This document shows, piece by piece, positions 1 to 8,887 of a stretch of DNA of 16,130 nucleotides (within the stretch, counting starts at the first letter, position 1; each line of letters opens with the position of its first letter). This stretch comes from Candidatus Minthenecus merdequi (GTDB lineage Bacteria > Bacteroidota > Bacteroidia > Bacteroidales > Paludibacteraceae), in the NCBI GenBank assembly GCA_018064385.1, contig JAGHVI010000135.1, positions 1-16,130 of the forward strand, in the 5' to 3' direction. The translations under genes were made by a program, and so were the position numbers. The notes beneath the pieces are model-generated. The model saw only the letters and a list, made by a program, of their open reading frames with translations. It had not been told where the DNA came from and did not search any database.

Positions 1-504
1 CGTTATAAAGCAACTATCAGAACTATTTCAGGCGTGTATTCAGCAGGAACAAAGAACGACGAGGACTTCCAGGAGGCTACTCGTCTCACAGCAGAGTTTG
101 CTAAGAAAGAAGGCCGTCAGCCTCGTATCATGATTGCCAAGATGGGTCAGGATGGTCATGACCGTGGTGCTAAGGTTTGCGCTACCGGTTATGCAGACTG
201 CGGTTTCGATGTTGACATGGGACCTTTGTTCCAGACTCCAGAAGAGGCTGCTCGTCAGGCTGTAGAGAACGACGTTAACGTACTCGGTGTCTCTTCGCTT
301 GCTGCAGGTCACAAGACTCTTGTTCCTCAGGTCATCGCTGAGCTTAAGAAACTCGGTCGTGAGGATATCATCGTAATTGCCGGTGGTGTAATCCCTGCTC
401 AGGACTACGACTTCCTCTACAAGGCTGGTGTTGCTGCAATCTTTGGTCCTGGAACTCCAGTGGCTTGGGCAGCACGCAAGATGATGGAAATCCTTCTCGG
501 ATAA
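1..504 (+). CDS. scpA: Methylmalonyl-CoA mutase large subunit, C-terminal part (5' end outside window)
   Basis: The open frame enters from the left edge in frame 1, so 167 C-terminal residues are visible. They form the cobalamin-binding domain of the coenzyme B12-dependent mutase that interconverts succinyl-CoA and (R)-methylmalonyl-CoA in the succinate-propionate pathway. The B12 signature DGHDRG is present, and its histidine (codon at 157-159) is the lower axial cobalt ligand. The downstream family motifs SSLAAGH, GGVIP and GPGTP are also visible. In Bacteroidales this large catalytic chain (also called MutB or McmB) usually follows the small-subunit gene, which would lie to the left. A GTG at 34 gives a shorter open frame, but the reading continues upstream of it without a stop, so it is not the true start. 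The stop is followed by a strong terminator, making this the last gene of its operon. Confidence 0.95.
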   Translation, partial: RYKATIRTISGVYSAGTKNDEDFQEATRLTAEFAKKEGRQPRIMIAKMGQDGHDRGAKVCATGYADCGFDVDMGPLFQTPEEAARQAVENDVNVLGVSSLAAGHKTLVPQVIAELKKLGREDIIVIAGGVIPAQDYDFLYKAGVAAIFGPGTPVAWAARKMMEILLG

Positions 505-521
505 TTACACATTATACTTAT

Positions 522-565
522 AAAAACACCGCTTGCGGCAGAAATGCCACAGGCGGTGTTTTTTT
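522..565 (+). terminator. Intrinsic terminator after methylmalonyl-CoA mutase
   Basis: AACACCGC at 525-532 pairs with GCGGTGTT at 553-560. An inner GGCA-GAAA-TGCC helix (537-548) has a GNRA tetraloop. A run of T residues ends the element. The flanking A run on the 5' side extends the stem with A-U pairs. It lies about 20 bases after the stop codon. Confidence 0.92.
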
Positions 566-619
566 GTTTATTCCTTTTTGCCGAGACTTACACATTGCCA
601 AGACTTTTGATTTGAAAAA

Positions 620-735
620 ATGAGATTTCCATATATTTTTATACCAAATAGTATGACATTTCCATATATTTTTGTGCCGAAAAGTATGAGATTTCCATAT
701 AATTTTATACCGAAAAGTATGACATTTCCATATAT
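620..735. repeat. 33-bp tandem repeat, about 3.5 copies
   Basis: Units begin at 620, 653, 686 and 719 (the last one partial). Each starts ATGAGATTTCC or ATGACATTTCC and continues into an A/T-rich half ending near CCGAAAAGT. The G/C difference at the fifth base alternates between successive units, so the deeper period is 66 bp. Because 33 is a multiple of three, one frame stays open and reads as repeats of M(R/T)FPYIFIPKS. The units abut without unique spacers, so this is not a CRISPR array. The function is unknown. Confidence 0.9.
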
Positions 736-868
736 CGCAGACTTCCTGGTTTTCTTCTCTTGCGGTTACTCTTTTGGCTTACAGTGTATTGTGAAGACGA
801 AATGCTTTCCGCCTTGCTTGTATGGATTATTTCTATATGTTTTTAGGAGTTATCTCAGAATTTATTTG
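736..868. other. Intergenic stretch with no recognised feature
   Basis: From the end of the tandem repeat to the promoter-like box there is no convincing gene, hairpin or RNA. A plus-strand frame from the repeat stays open through here, but it has no family resemblance, and a promoter-like box lies inside its end. Confidence 0.5.
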
Positions 869-876
869 TACCTTTG
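869..876 (+). promoter_or_regulatory. Bacteroidota-type -7 box upstream of the small membrane protein
   Basis: TACCTTTG matches the TAnnTTTG consensus and lies 33 bases before the ATG at 910. The -33 TTTG partner is not clear at the expected distance, so strength is uncertain. Confidence 0.55.
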
Positions 877-909
877 CAATGAAAATAAGTTTTCCCATAT
901 TATCAAACT

Positions 910-1251
910 ATGAAACAAGAGAATATTACCCTTTTCAATGTGCATGTTGCGGGCAAAATGACTTCGCAAGATGCCGATGCATTGCAACCTCTGTTGCGCT
1001 CAGCCAATGATGAAGCATTCACCATTCTGATGAAACATAAAACAAAAAAACGTACTATAGTTGGCTATGTTTGTTGGCTTATTCTCTTGGCTTCATTGGC
1101 TCATCTCTTATTTAGTCAAACAGATAACTTTCTCTTGAATCTATTGGCTACTGTTGTTGTTATTCTATCAATCTTGATTCTACTACTCATTCCATCTGTC
1201 AAGAAACGAAGATATAGGGATTATCGTACTATTCTTGAGGAATATCAATAA
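910..1251 (+). CDS. Small two-helix membrane protein, unknown function
   Basis: The 113-residue product has a polar N-terminal part (about residues 1-48) and two hydrophobic segments (about 49-69 and 74-93). The tail is basic, with KKRRYRDYR near residues 98-106. This suggests a small inner-membrane protein with both ends on the same side, probably cytoplasmic by the positive-inside rule. I recognise no family. The ATG at 910 lies about 30 bases after a TAnnTTTG box, which supports this start. The gene converges on the DUF4292 gene, with 85 bases between the two stop codons and no clear terminator between them. Confidence 0.7.
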   Translation: MKQENITLFNVHVAGKMTSQDADALQPLLRSANDEAFTILMKHKTKKRTIVGYVCWLILLASLAHLLFSQTDNFLLNLLATVVVILSILILLLIPSVKKRRYRDYRTILEEYQ

Positions 1252-1336
1252 ATGCCTTGCTACGCCCTTCTTTCGCACAGCAATCTGCTAAAAATAAACT
1301 TCAAAATCGTCTCAACCTAATTAATAGAACCACCCT

Positions 1337-2188
1337 TTATATTTTCTGTTCAGTAAAGAACGTACTGAAAGGGACACGTTTGTATCGTTCCAAGTTTATA
1401 TTGGTGATATTGATATCTTTGTCGAAATCAATTTCTTCGATAATAGCATTGGCGAGAAACAAGAACTTATTGTGGTCAAGTTCTATGGTTATGTGATAAG
1501 GGAACTTGTATTTTCGGTTTACCAGTCGCCAATCAGAGTAAATAACGCTGAAAGGAAGAGACATGCTTTTGCCACGCTGAAGACCCGAAACAGAAAGTAG
1601 GAATGAACCAAAATTAATTTCAAAATATTGGAACATATTACTCAGGTTATCGTTGCCTACAAGGACATAGGTTGAGTCAGTGTTGTTTTCTAATATAAAC
1701 GAGTGGCTATCGCGGTGTGGTATTGAGAAGAAATGAGCAGAAAGCATAGACTGTATAGCATTGAAATTGAAAGGAATGCCGGTGCCAATGTACATTACAT
1801 CGTAAGGAGTTTCGCTGTAACGATGGTTCATTTTGTCATAAATGGTGAAAAATTCAGGATTGAAATCTATCCTTGCGACCTCAATTCCTAACATAGGCTG
1901 GACGGATAGAGAGATAATAGAATCTTTTATTATGCGAAGGGAGCCACGGAGAGTATAAGAAACTTGCCCGAATTGGACGTTGAGGTCAAACTTTGGGATA
2001 TTAAGCGTGATAAAAGATGGTTGATTTTGTAATGTGCGTTCAATGATGTCAGAGGCAGAGAGCGTTGTATCAACCACGGCAATTGGTTGATTTTTGGACT
2101 TTAGTCTTGTGATTTTGGTGGATTGATGTTGAATGTTGCACGAGACAAAAGCAGAGACGATAGATAATGACAATAAGAGTTTTTTCAT
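1337..2188 (-). CDS. DUF4292 family lipoprotein
   Basis: The 283-residue protein starts MKKLLLSLSIVSAFVSC, a lipoprotein signal peptide with a lipobox ending at Cys17, so it should be lipid-anchored in the cell envelope. The stretch GSLRIIKDSIISLSVQPMLG followed by IEVAR (about residues 82-106) is typical of the DUF4292 family of Bacteroidota. The rest is predicted mainly beta, as in LolA/LolB-like lipoprotein carriers, but that comparison is only an inference. It is the last gene of a unit with the TPR gene, only 12 bases away, and dut. In many Bacteroides genomes an M23-type peptidase gene follows DUF4292. Here a convergent small gene lies there instead. Confidence 0.82.
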   Translation of the reverse strand: MKKLLLSLSIVSAFVSCNIQHQSTKITRLKSKNQPIAVVDTTLSASDIIERTLQNQPSFITLNIPKFDLNVQFGQVSYTLRGSLRIIKDSIISLSVQPMLGIEVARIDFNPEFFTIYDKMNHRYSETPYDVMYIGTGIPFNFNAIQSMLSAHFFSIPHRDSHSFILENNTDSTYVLVGNDNLSNMFQYFEINFGSFLLSVSGLQRGKSMSLPFSVIYSDWRLVNRKYKFPYHITIELDHNKFLFLANAIIEEIDFDKDINITNINLERYKRVPFSTFFTEQKI

Positions 2189-2200
2189 AGTATAATGAGG

Positions 2201-3910
2201 TTACTTCAAAGCATCAATAATTTTCTGTTCACGGACAGAGTTGGGGGCAAGATAGTACAATTCACGAGCTTTTGTAAGATATTTTTCTGCCTCATCGTTA
2301 TATCCCAGTTTTGCGAATACGGAATAAATGTGGTAGCAAGTAGTTGGGTCCAAAACGATTTTACCGTCAGTTGCCATTCTTATTAGACGTTCGTAATACA
2401 TTCTTGCTGACAAGGCATCGTTACGGAGAAAGAGAATCCAAGCGTAAGTATCAATAACAGGGGAGGATGATGGGTCTTTTTTCATAGCTGCGGCAGCCAT
2501 TTTCTCGGCTCGAGCGAGGTCAGACTCGGTAACATCAGGCGATGTTGCAAGCGAGTAGGCATAATTGTTCATTACATACGAATTGTCGGGTAAATATACA
2601 AGACAGCTGTCGTAAGCTGAGAAAGCAGCTTGCAGGGAGTCGTGTTGCATCATATAGTCACCGATGAAAATATAAGCAATTCCTTTTATTCCTGATTCTT
2701 CGGCATCTATGATGGCTTGATGGCACACCTTCAGTAAAGAGTCAGAGAGTGAGGTGTCATTGGAAAGGCACAAAATGTGACGGTAAGCCCATTCGTCATT
2801 TTGGAAAAGCTTGTGGGCCCGTGATGCAATGACAAGTGTAGAATCATTCATTTCGCGAGCGGCATAGATTCCAAACAAAGTGCGGTAAGCATCTTCGTTG
2901 CGTCTATCAAGTTGACAAATGTGGTTAAGTGTATTCATTATTGCAACGGTATCGCGAAGTACTTCGTTAATCGTGAGAATGTATTCATAAACAGAAACAT
3001 CAGAAGGATGAAGGCTTTGGATAGTGTCAAGCAGGTGACGAACCGATACTGTGTCTTTATTGTCAAGATGGAAACCAATGTAAGGGTTCAGCAGTTTTGG
3101 GAGGTCGTAATTAGTAATATAGTCAAGGTTTCGGTTTAGAACTTCAAACGATTTGTCGTACTGACCAGCACGACGATAATGGTTGGTCAGCATCATTTCG
3201 GCACTTTGTCGGTCTTGTGGGTTACGTGAAATGTAGTTTGAGAAAACATCAGGAATTGCTTCTTCTTTGCCAGTTTCGTACAGAAGGGCTACTTCATATT
3301 GCAGTGAAGTTAGTGACTCGCCTTCCAATTTGCGGTAAGCTTCGAGCTCGTGGAAAGCTTTCTTGTATTTGCCTAAATCAGAATAAGAATTGACAAGGTG
3401 AAGACAATACGAAGAGTTGAAAGGGTTAAGTTTGCGGAGCTTTTGGAGGTAGTTTATAGCTATTTTTTGCGAAGCGGGATTATCGTTGTTCTCAATCATA
3501 TATACCAAATACTCAAGATACTCGGTATTGTCTGGTTCATTATTGTGGGCTTGATTGATGTAAAAATATGCTGCTTTGTAGTTTTGTGTGCTAAGATGGA
3601 AAAGTGCAATCTGGAAAGATGCAGCAGCATAGTAGGAAGGAGCAGGGATGTTAAGTGAATCCTGAATGTGGATAGACTGTTCAAGGCAGGCGTAAGTTTT
3701 GAGAAGCAGTTCGCGGTCGCCATTGGTCTTACTGATTTCTTTGTAGCGCAGGGCATCAATGTACAGAGACTTAATACGGTCGATGTCAGTTGAGTCTTGA
3801 AGGCGTTCGGCAGCAACCTGAGCTTGGAAAACGGAGTCGTTTTTCAAGGTATTTTGGGCATTTGCTTTAAGAACTATAAGCAGAAGTATTGGTATTAAGA
3901 ATTTACGCAT
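2201..3910 (-). CDS. Secreted tetratricopeptide repeat protein
   Basis: The 569-residue protein begins with a signal peptide (MRKFLIPILLLIVLKANA, then Q), so it is exported, probably to the periplasm or outer-membrane face. The remainder is almost entirely helical and reads as degenerate TPR units. The clearest lies around residues 410-455, with alternating small and aromatic positions and the NNYAYSLA segment. TPR arrays are scaffolds for protein-protein contact, and no catalytic domain is visible. The gene sits between dut and the DUF4292 lipoprotein, an arrangement common in Bacteroidales. The 57-base gap to dut holds no promoter consensus, so it is probably read from the dut promoter. Confidence 0.85.
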   Translation of the reverse strand: MRKFLIPILLLIVLKANAQNTLKNDSVFQAQVAAERLQDSTDIDRIKSLYIDALRYKEISKTNGDRELLLKTYACLEQSIHIQDSLNIPAPSYYAAASFQIALFHLSTQNYKAAYFYINQAHNNEPDNTEYLEYLVYMIENNDNPASQKIAINYLQKLRKLNPFNSSYCLHLVNSYSDLGKYKKAFHELEAYRKLEGESLTSLQYEVALLYETGKEEAIPDVFSNYISRNPQDRQSAEMMLTNHYRRAGQYDKSFEVLNRNLDYITNYDLPKLLNPYIGFHLDNKDTVSVRHLLDTIQSLHPSDVSVYEYILTINEVLRDTVAIMNTLNHICQLDRRNEDAYRTLFGIYAAREMNDSTLVIASRAHKLFQNDEWAYRHILCLSNDTSLSDSLLKVCHQAIIDAEESGIKGIAYIFIGDYMMQHDSLQAAFSAYDSCLVYLPDNSYVMNNYAYSLATSPDVTESDLARAEKMAAAAMKKDPSSSPVIDTYAWILFLRNDALSARMYYERLIRMATDGKIVLDPTTCYHIYSVFAKLGYNDEAEKYLTKARELYYLAPNSVREQKIIDALK

Positions 3911-3967
3911 GTTAAGGTTTTAATCATTGGTTAGACCAGTGTTCTGACTGAAAAGTTTAGTGAAGTG

Positions 3968-4399
3968 TCATTTGCCAGTATGTCCAAAGCCACCAGCACC
4001 ACGTTCGGTTGTGTCAAGTTGCTCAACGAGAGACCATTCGGCCTGTTCATGGCGAGCAATAATCATTTGGCAGATGCGTTCACCATGATTTATGACGAAT
4101 GGTTCGTCGCTGAGATTAATAAGGATAACACCAATTTCTCCACGATAGTCAGCGTCGATTGTACCAGGTGAATTAAGGACGGTTATGCCGTGTTTCAAAG
4201 CAAGTCCTGAGCGTGGACGAATCTGAGCCTCGTAGCCTACAGGAAGTTCAATGAAAAGGCCAGTAGATATCAAACAACGTTGCAATGGGTTGAGAACTAC
4301 TGGTTTTTCGAGGTTAGCGCGGAGATCTATACCTGCTGAGGCAGGTGTGGCATATTCGGGAAGTGGGTTAGACGAACGATTTATTATTTTGATTACCAT
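3968..4399 (-). CDS. dut: dUTP diphosphatase (dUTPase)
   Basis: The enzyme hydrolyses dUTP to dUMP and pyrophosphate, keeping uracil out of DNA and supplying dUMP for thymidylate synthesis. The 143-residue product has all five motifs of the homotrimeric family: AGIDLRA (22-28), PRSGLA (62-67), [12 protein letters not shown] (79-90, with the catalytic Asp), RICQMI (108-113) and [10 protein letters not shown] (133-142). The last is the flexible C-terminal arm that closes over the nucleotide. The start at 4399 gives the usual length beginning MVIKIIN. An in-frame ATG at 4510 would place the promoter inside the gene and add an unrelated N-terminus, so I reject it. It is the first gene of the unit with the TPR and DUF4292 genes. 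Confidence 0.97.
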   Translation of the reverse strand: MVIKIINRSSNPLPEYATPASAGIDLRANLEKPVVLNPLQRCLISTGLFIELPVGYEAQIRPRSGLALKHGITVLNSPGTIDADYRGEIGVILINLSDEPFVINHGERICQMIIARHEQAEWSLVEQLDTTERGAGGFGHTGK

Positions 4400-4464
4400 A
4401 GTGATTAAGTTACTATTACAGAGTATTTTGATTATTTCTGAATTTACCTTTATATTGCAAGGTG

Positions 4465-4495
4465 CAAAGATAATGATTTTTTTCGGAATAACAAA
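4465..4495 (-). promoter_or_regulatory. Promoter of dut, TPR and DUF4292 genes
   Basis: Read on the minus strand, TTTG (4495-4492), a 19-base spacer and TATCTTTG (4472-4465) match the Bacteroidota housekeeping consensus exactly. The leader to the dut ATG is about 55-60 bases. Confidence 0.85.
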
Positions 4496-4519
4496 GAAAT
4501 AATCTATCATTTTTTCAAC

Positions 4520-4556
4520 AAAAAAGACAACACATAATTTACGTGTTGTCTTTTTT
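4520..4556 (-). terminator. Terminator of the V-type ATPase operon
   Basis: A 14-bp perfect stem (arms 4520-4533 and 4543-4556, core GACAACAC/GTGTTGTC) with a 9-base loop is flanked by A and T runs. On the minus strand it lies about 20 bases after the ntpK stop and ends in a U run. It isolates the ATPase operon from the dut promoter just beyond. Confidence 0.88.
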
Positions 4557-4575
4557 GTAATATGCTATTTATAAA

Positions 4576-5043
<468 letters not shown>

Positions 5044-5096
5044 TTATTATTTTTGTATTGTAAGACGTAGTGATTTACGACAATAAAGGTTTTTTG

Positions 5097-6977
5097 TTAT
5101 TTTTCAGCAGAGAGTTTGTGAAATGGGTTGTATGCTTGACCACCACCTTCGAAGCCTGAATTCTTATAGTATTCAACGAAGGTCAGACGGAGAGGGTGGA
5201 CAAAAGCTCCAATCATGTTCAAGCCGAAGTTCAGCGAATGACCAAAGATAAGGATGAACAGAATAACGAGCCAGTCAAGACCGGGAACAGGTACCATTCC
5301 GCCGAACTGGAATGCTAACTGGTTAAAGACACTACCAAGAATTGAGCCAGTCAGTCCGAGTGCAAATAGGCGGATATAAGATAGGGTATCACCAAGCAGT
5401 CCTGTTGCCATATTGTAGGTTGCCCATAGAGCAGAGCCTATGTTCTTGAAGAAACCACCTACAGGATTGCTGTAACTGTCAGGCGAATTGTAAAGAACAA
5501 TCAACAAGACGCTCAATGCAATCAGCGCATAGAAGATATAATTCAATATGACAGGTATTGCAATGCCAAGAGCAGGGAGACCGTAGCAAGCTGCTGTTCC
5601 AAGAAGACCTGTAATCCAAGCTATTGGAGCAAGGGCATATTTGATTCCATGTTGTTTTATTATTTTGGCTGAGTTGACCGCCATACCAAAGAAAATCTGT
5701 ACAAGACCTATTACTACTGCAAGAATCATCATTGGACTATAGCCTCCGAGTTGAGCTTTGTAATTGGCATCAGTGAGGAAATAGTGTTTGATGTTGGCAA
5801 GCCAAGGCCAAGTGACTGAATCAAGTGATACACCGAAGAATGAACCTGTTAATAATCCTGCGAAGAGGGTAGCTGCACCGAGCCATTGCCCCAATGATAT
5901 AAGGTCACGTTTGCCAGAAGATACTTTATTTTTAATAAGTGTGCAAAGCAAGAGGATTATAAGTCCGTACCCACCATCACCGAGACATAATCCGAAGAAG
6001 AGCATAAAGAATGGCGCGATGAACGGTGTTGGGTCAAGTTCGGAGTAGTTAGGCAACGAATAGAGTTTCATTATTGGTTCAAAGAGCCGAGAAAAAGCGT
6101 TGTTCTTCAGTTTAATAGGTACATTGTCGGTAAGTTTTGGTTGATGGGATTCGTAATAGACACCCTCAGTTTCAAGCATAGTCTTTAGAGCATCTTGACA
6201 TTCGTCGGGGCAGTAACCTTCGAGCAACATCACTGTATTCTCAGCGGCATGAGCAGTACTGAGAAGAACATTATCAAAATTGATGAGGTCATCTATTTGA
6301 AGAAGAACCTCATTGAAATTCTCAAGGTTGGCGATAGCGAATTGTTTTAATTCATTTTCACAACTTGATAATTCGCTCTTCAACTTAGCGATTTCTTCAT
6401 CAATATGTTTATAGTCACGATTTGCCATTTGGACAGAATCAGCTTCTATATCCTCGGCAGGTTCAGAAGGTGTTGATACCTTAACGAAGAAAGTAGTAGC
6501 ACCATTGTTTGAAATTTCGAAAACACCTTTCCACTCAGGGTTAAAACGGGCGATAGGACAGGATTGGAAATCAACCTTAATGCCGTTTTCGGCAAGAGTG
6601 GCTAAGCGTTCAGGCGAGAAAACGCCCCATACAGACATTTGTGCACTTAGTGAACATAGAGCGTTGATTTCTGTTTTAATGCGGTTTATTTCAGCCTCTT
6701 TCGAGTCAAAATCATTTATCAGTGCTATGCCTTCATCGAATACAGAAGTAGAGCGGACAGAAGGTGAATCCTCTTTGCTAAGCAGAGCCTTAGCATGCTC
6801 AATCGTGCGAGAGACGGCACTTTTCAACTGCATTTTTTGCAATAATTCATCGGTTTCTTGTATTCCCTCGTTAGGCTGTGTCACATGTAGAACTCCTACA
6901 TCACGCAGTTTTTTGAGAAAACTGTTGTATTCAGCGTGGAACACAAGGAAATCGTATCTTGTCATTCTTGAAATCAT
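5097..6977 (-). CDS. ntpI: V-type ATP synthase subunit I (stator, a-subunit)
   Basis: The 626-residue stator subunit supplies the half-channels through which ions reach the rotor ring. Residues 1 to about 310 are hydrophilic and rich in predicted coiled coil, the cytoplasmic arm that meets subunit E. From about 318 to 600 there are several membrane helices. The essential arginine is Arg536 in SYIRLFALGL, equivalent to the SYLRLWAL segment of eukaryotic a-subunits. GDGGYGLI opens the membrane part as in other bacterial homologues. The ATG overlaps the subunit D stop as ATGA, indicating translational coupling. Length and layout are normal for the family. Confidence 0.95.
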   Translation of the reverse strand: MISRMTRYDFLVFHAEYNSFLKKLRDVGVLHVTQPNEGIQETDELLQKMQLKSAVSRTIEHAKALLSKEDSPSVRSTSVFDEGIALINDFDSKEAEINRIKTEINALCSLSAQMSVWGVFSPERLATLAENGIKVDFQSCPIARFNPEWKGVFEISNNGATTFFVKVSTPSEPAEDIEADSVQMANRDYKHIDEEIAKLKSELSSCENELKQFAIANLENFNEVLLQIDDLINFDNVLLSTAHAAENTVMLLEGYCPDECQDALKTMLETEGVYYESHQPKLTDNVPIKLKNNAFSRLFEPIMKLYSLPNYSELDPTPFIAPFFMLFFGLCLGDGGYGLIILLLCTLIKNKVSSGKRDLISLGQWLGAATLFAGLLTGSFFGVSLDSVTWPWLANIKHYFLTDANYKAQLGGYSPMMILAVVIGLVQIFFGMAVNSAKIIKQHGIKYALAPIAWITGLLGTAACYGLPALGIAIPVILNYIFYALIALSVLLIVLYNSPDSYSNPVGGFFKNIGSALWATYNMATGLLGDTLSYIRLFALGLTGSILGSVFNQLAFQFGGMVPVPGLDWLVILFILIFGHSLNFGLNMIGAFVHPLRLTFVEYYKNSGFEGGGQAYNPFHKLSAEK

Positions 6978-7558
6978 AGGCGTTTAGCTTTTACGATTTT
7001 CTGACTGGACTTGGAGAGGTTCTCCTCGTCTTCCATAAAGCGTTTAATCTTGCGAATAGCGTCTTGATAGCCGGGAATCTGCACCTTCTCAAAAAGATTA
7101 ACCTTCTGAGTAGTTTTCTTGCGTGCATATTCAAGCAGTCTAACCTTCTCGGCACAGAGTTCGTGTTCGAGACCTATTTCAGCCATTTTCTTGAGAACAT
7201 CAAGACCATCGGCGAACCATTTAGGAGAGCAGAAGACAGAGAAAGGCTTAGTGATGTATCGTATATTAATAATCACAGGGACTTTCACACCTGCAACCTT
7301 TTTTGAGCCGAGTTCCACATCTTCGACAGTGAGAAGAGAGGGGTCAAACTCAGCCCAAAGAGCCAGCATCTTATCGTAAGAACGAATAGCATCTTCAAGT
7401 TTAGATTCGAGGTCAGTTATCTCCTTCTTGGCACGCTTCACCTCAAGACGCAGTGCACTCTCTTTATTTTTGATAGTAGGCAGAGTACGTTCACGCATCT
7501 TCAGATTCTTTTCGAGACCTTGAAGAGATGTCTTGTTATATTGAAACTGGATTGCCAT
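6974..7558 (-). CDS. ntpD: V-type ATP synthase subunit D (central stalk)
   Basis: The 194-residue protein forms the rotating shaft in the A3B3 hexamer. Its N-terminus (FQYNKTSLQGLEKNL) and the long heptad-rich helices near residues 15-65 and 120-190 fit the two-helix coiled coil of the family. The middle segment carries the short globular part. The gene starts 6 bases after the subunit B stop and its own stop overlaps the start of subunit I. Subunit F, which normally binds D, is not encoded in this operon. Confidence 0.93.
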   Translation of the reverse strand: MAIQFQYNKTSLQGLEKNLKMRERTLPTIKNKESALRLEVKRAKKEITDLESKLEDAIRSYDKMLALWAEFDPSLLTVEDVELGSKKVAGVKVPVIINIRYITKPFSVFCSPKWFADGLDVLKKMAEIGLEHELCAEKVRLLEYARKKTTQKVNLFEKVQIPGYQDAIRKIKRFMEDEENLSKSSQKIVKAKRL

Positions 7559-7564
7559 TGATTA

Positions 7565-8878
7565 TTATTTCCAATATTTATTAACTAGTGCTTCCTTGAT
7601 GTTGACCTCTTCGCGTTTGAAATACTTTTGGAATAGAGACCAGGTAGTGTCAAGCATTTCGACTGTATTGATGTTGACATCGATGGCAAGGATTTTTTCA
7701 GAATAATCATGAGCGAAGTCAAGAGTACGCTGGTCGTAATCAGTAAGGTCGAAACCATTCTCAAGTTTAGTTTTAGCGTTAGCAGCATCGGCAAAGAGTC
7801 GAACAGCGGCATTCATCACTTGCGGATGATCTTCGCGGGTCTTCTTGCCTTGAACAAGTTGCTTCAGACGAGACAACGAGCGGAAAGGGTCAACGATAAC
7901 CTTACCGACATCAGAGTCACGACGGAGGAATAACTGACCTTCAGTGATATAACCAGTATTATCAGGAATGGCGTGCGTAATATCTCCACCCGAAAGGGTA
8001 GTAACAGCAATGATAGTTATTGAGCCACCTGTTGGAAATTGTGCAGCCTTCTCGTAAATTTTGGCGAGGTCAGAATAGAGAGAACCAGGCATAGAATCCT
8101 TTGAAGGAATCTGATCCATACGGTTTGACACAATAGCCAAAGCATCAGCATAAAGGGTCATATCAGTGAGGAGCACAAGCACCTTTTCATTTTTCTGAAC
8201 AGCGAAATATTCGGCTGCGGTAAGTGCCATATCTGGTATAAGCAGACGTTCAACAGGAGGGTTCTCTGTGGTATTGACAAACGAGATTATGCGATCAAGA
8301 ACGCCTGCGTTTGAGAACACACTTTTGAAATAGAGATAATCGTCATTGGTCATACCCATACCGCCGAGGATGATTTTGTCAGCTTCTGCGCGGAGGGCAA
8401 CGTTAGCCATAACTTGATTGTAAGGTTGGTCAGGGTCAGCAAAGAAAGGAATCTTCTGACCAGATACTAATGTGTTGTTGAGGTCAATACCTGCGATACC
8501 AGTTGCAATCAGTTCAGATGGTTGGCGGCGGCGTACTGGGTTGACGGAAGGACCGCCAATTTCAATTTCCTCGCCTTCAACCTCAGGGCCTCCATCGATA
8601 GGGAAGCCGAAAGCGTTGAAGAAACGGCCAGCCAACTGGTCGGAAACCTTGAGCGAAGGAGCCTTGCCGAGAAAAACAACCTCAGCATTGGTTGGAATAC
8701 CCTCAGTACCTTCAAAAACTTGCAGAGTCACCTCATCACCGATGATGCGGACAACTTGTGCTAGTTTGCCGTTCACGGTAGCCAATTCATCGTTACCCAC
8801 ACCTGTTGCACGGAGTGAGCAAGTGGCTTTAGTGATGGCTGTAATCTCAGTATATATTTTTTGAAAAGCCTTAGTCAT
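7565..8878 (-). CDS. ntpB: V-type ATP synthase subunit B (non-catalytic)
   Basis: The 437-residue protein alternates with subunit A in the soluble head and contributes the arginine finger side of the nucleotide site. Typical B-chain segments are visible: an N-terminal beta barrel (about 15-80), GIAGIDLNNTLVSGQKIPFF in place of a P-loop, and LTDMTLYADAL with the following NRMDQIPSKDSMPGSLYSDL. The Walker A lysine motif is absent, as expected for a non-catalytic subunit. It follows subunit A after 9 bases and precedes D by 6. Confidence 0.96.
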   Translation of the reverse strand: MTKAFQKIYTEITAITKATCSLRATGVGNDELATVNGKLAQVVRIIGDEVTLQVFEGTEGIPTNAEVVFLGKAPSLKVSDQLAGRFFNAFGFPIDGGPEVEGEEIEIGGPSVNPVRRRQPSELIATGIAGIDLNNTLVSGQKIPFFADPDQPYNQVMANVALRAEADKIILGGMGMTNDDYLYFKSVFSNAGVLDRIISFVNTTENPPVERLLIPDMALTAAEYFAVQKNEKVLVLLTDMTLYADALAIVSNRMDQIPSKDSMPGSLYSDLAKIYEKAAQFPTGGSITIIAVTTLSGGDITHAIPDNTGYITEGQLFLRRDSDVGKVIVDPFRSLSRLKQLVQGKKTREDHPQVMNAAVRLFADAANAKTKLENGFDLTDYDQRTLDFAHDYSEKILAIDVNINTVEMLDTTWSLFQKYFKREEVNIKEALVNKYWK

Positions 8879-8887
8879 AGTCCTTAA

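Noticed and set aside
620..735. CRISPR array
   Set aside because: The 33-bp units abut directly and have no unique spacers, and no cas gene is near.
620..913. Plus-strand open frame of 97 codons over the 33-bp repeat
   Set aside because: It stays open because the repeat length is a multiple of three. It has no family resemblance, and it runs through a promoter-like box into the start of the next gene.
1252..1336. Terminator between the two convergent genes
   Set aside because: I looked for a stem followed by T residues on both strands and found none convincing.
4400..4510. N-terminal extension of dut by 37 codons
   Set aside because: The extension contains the consensus promoter and lacks similarity to dUTPases. 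The start at 4399 gives the normal length.
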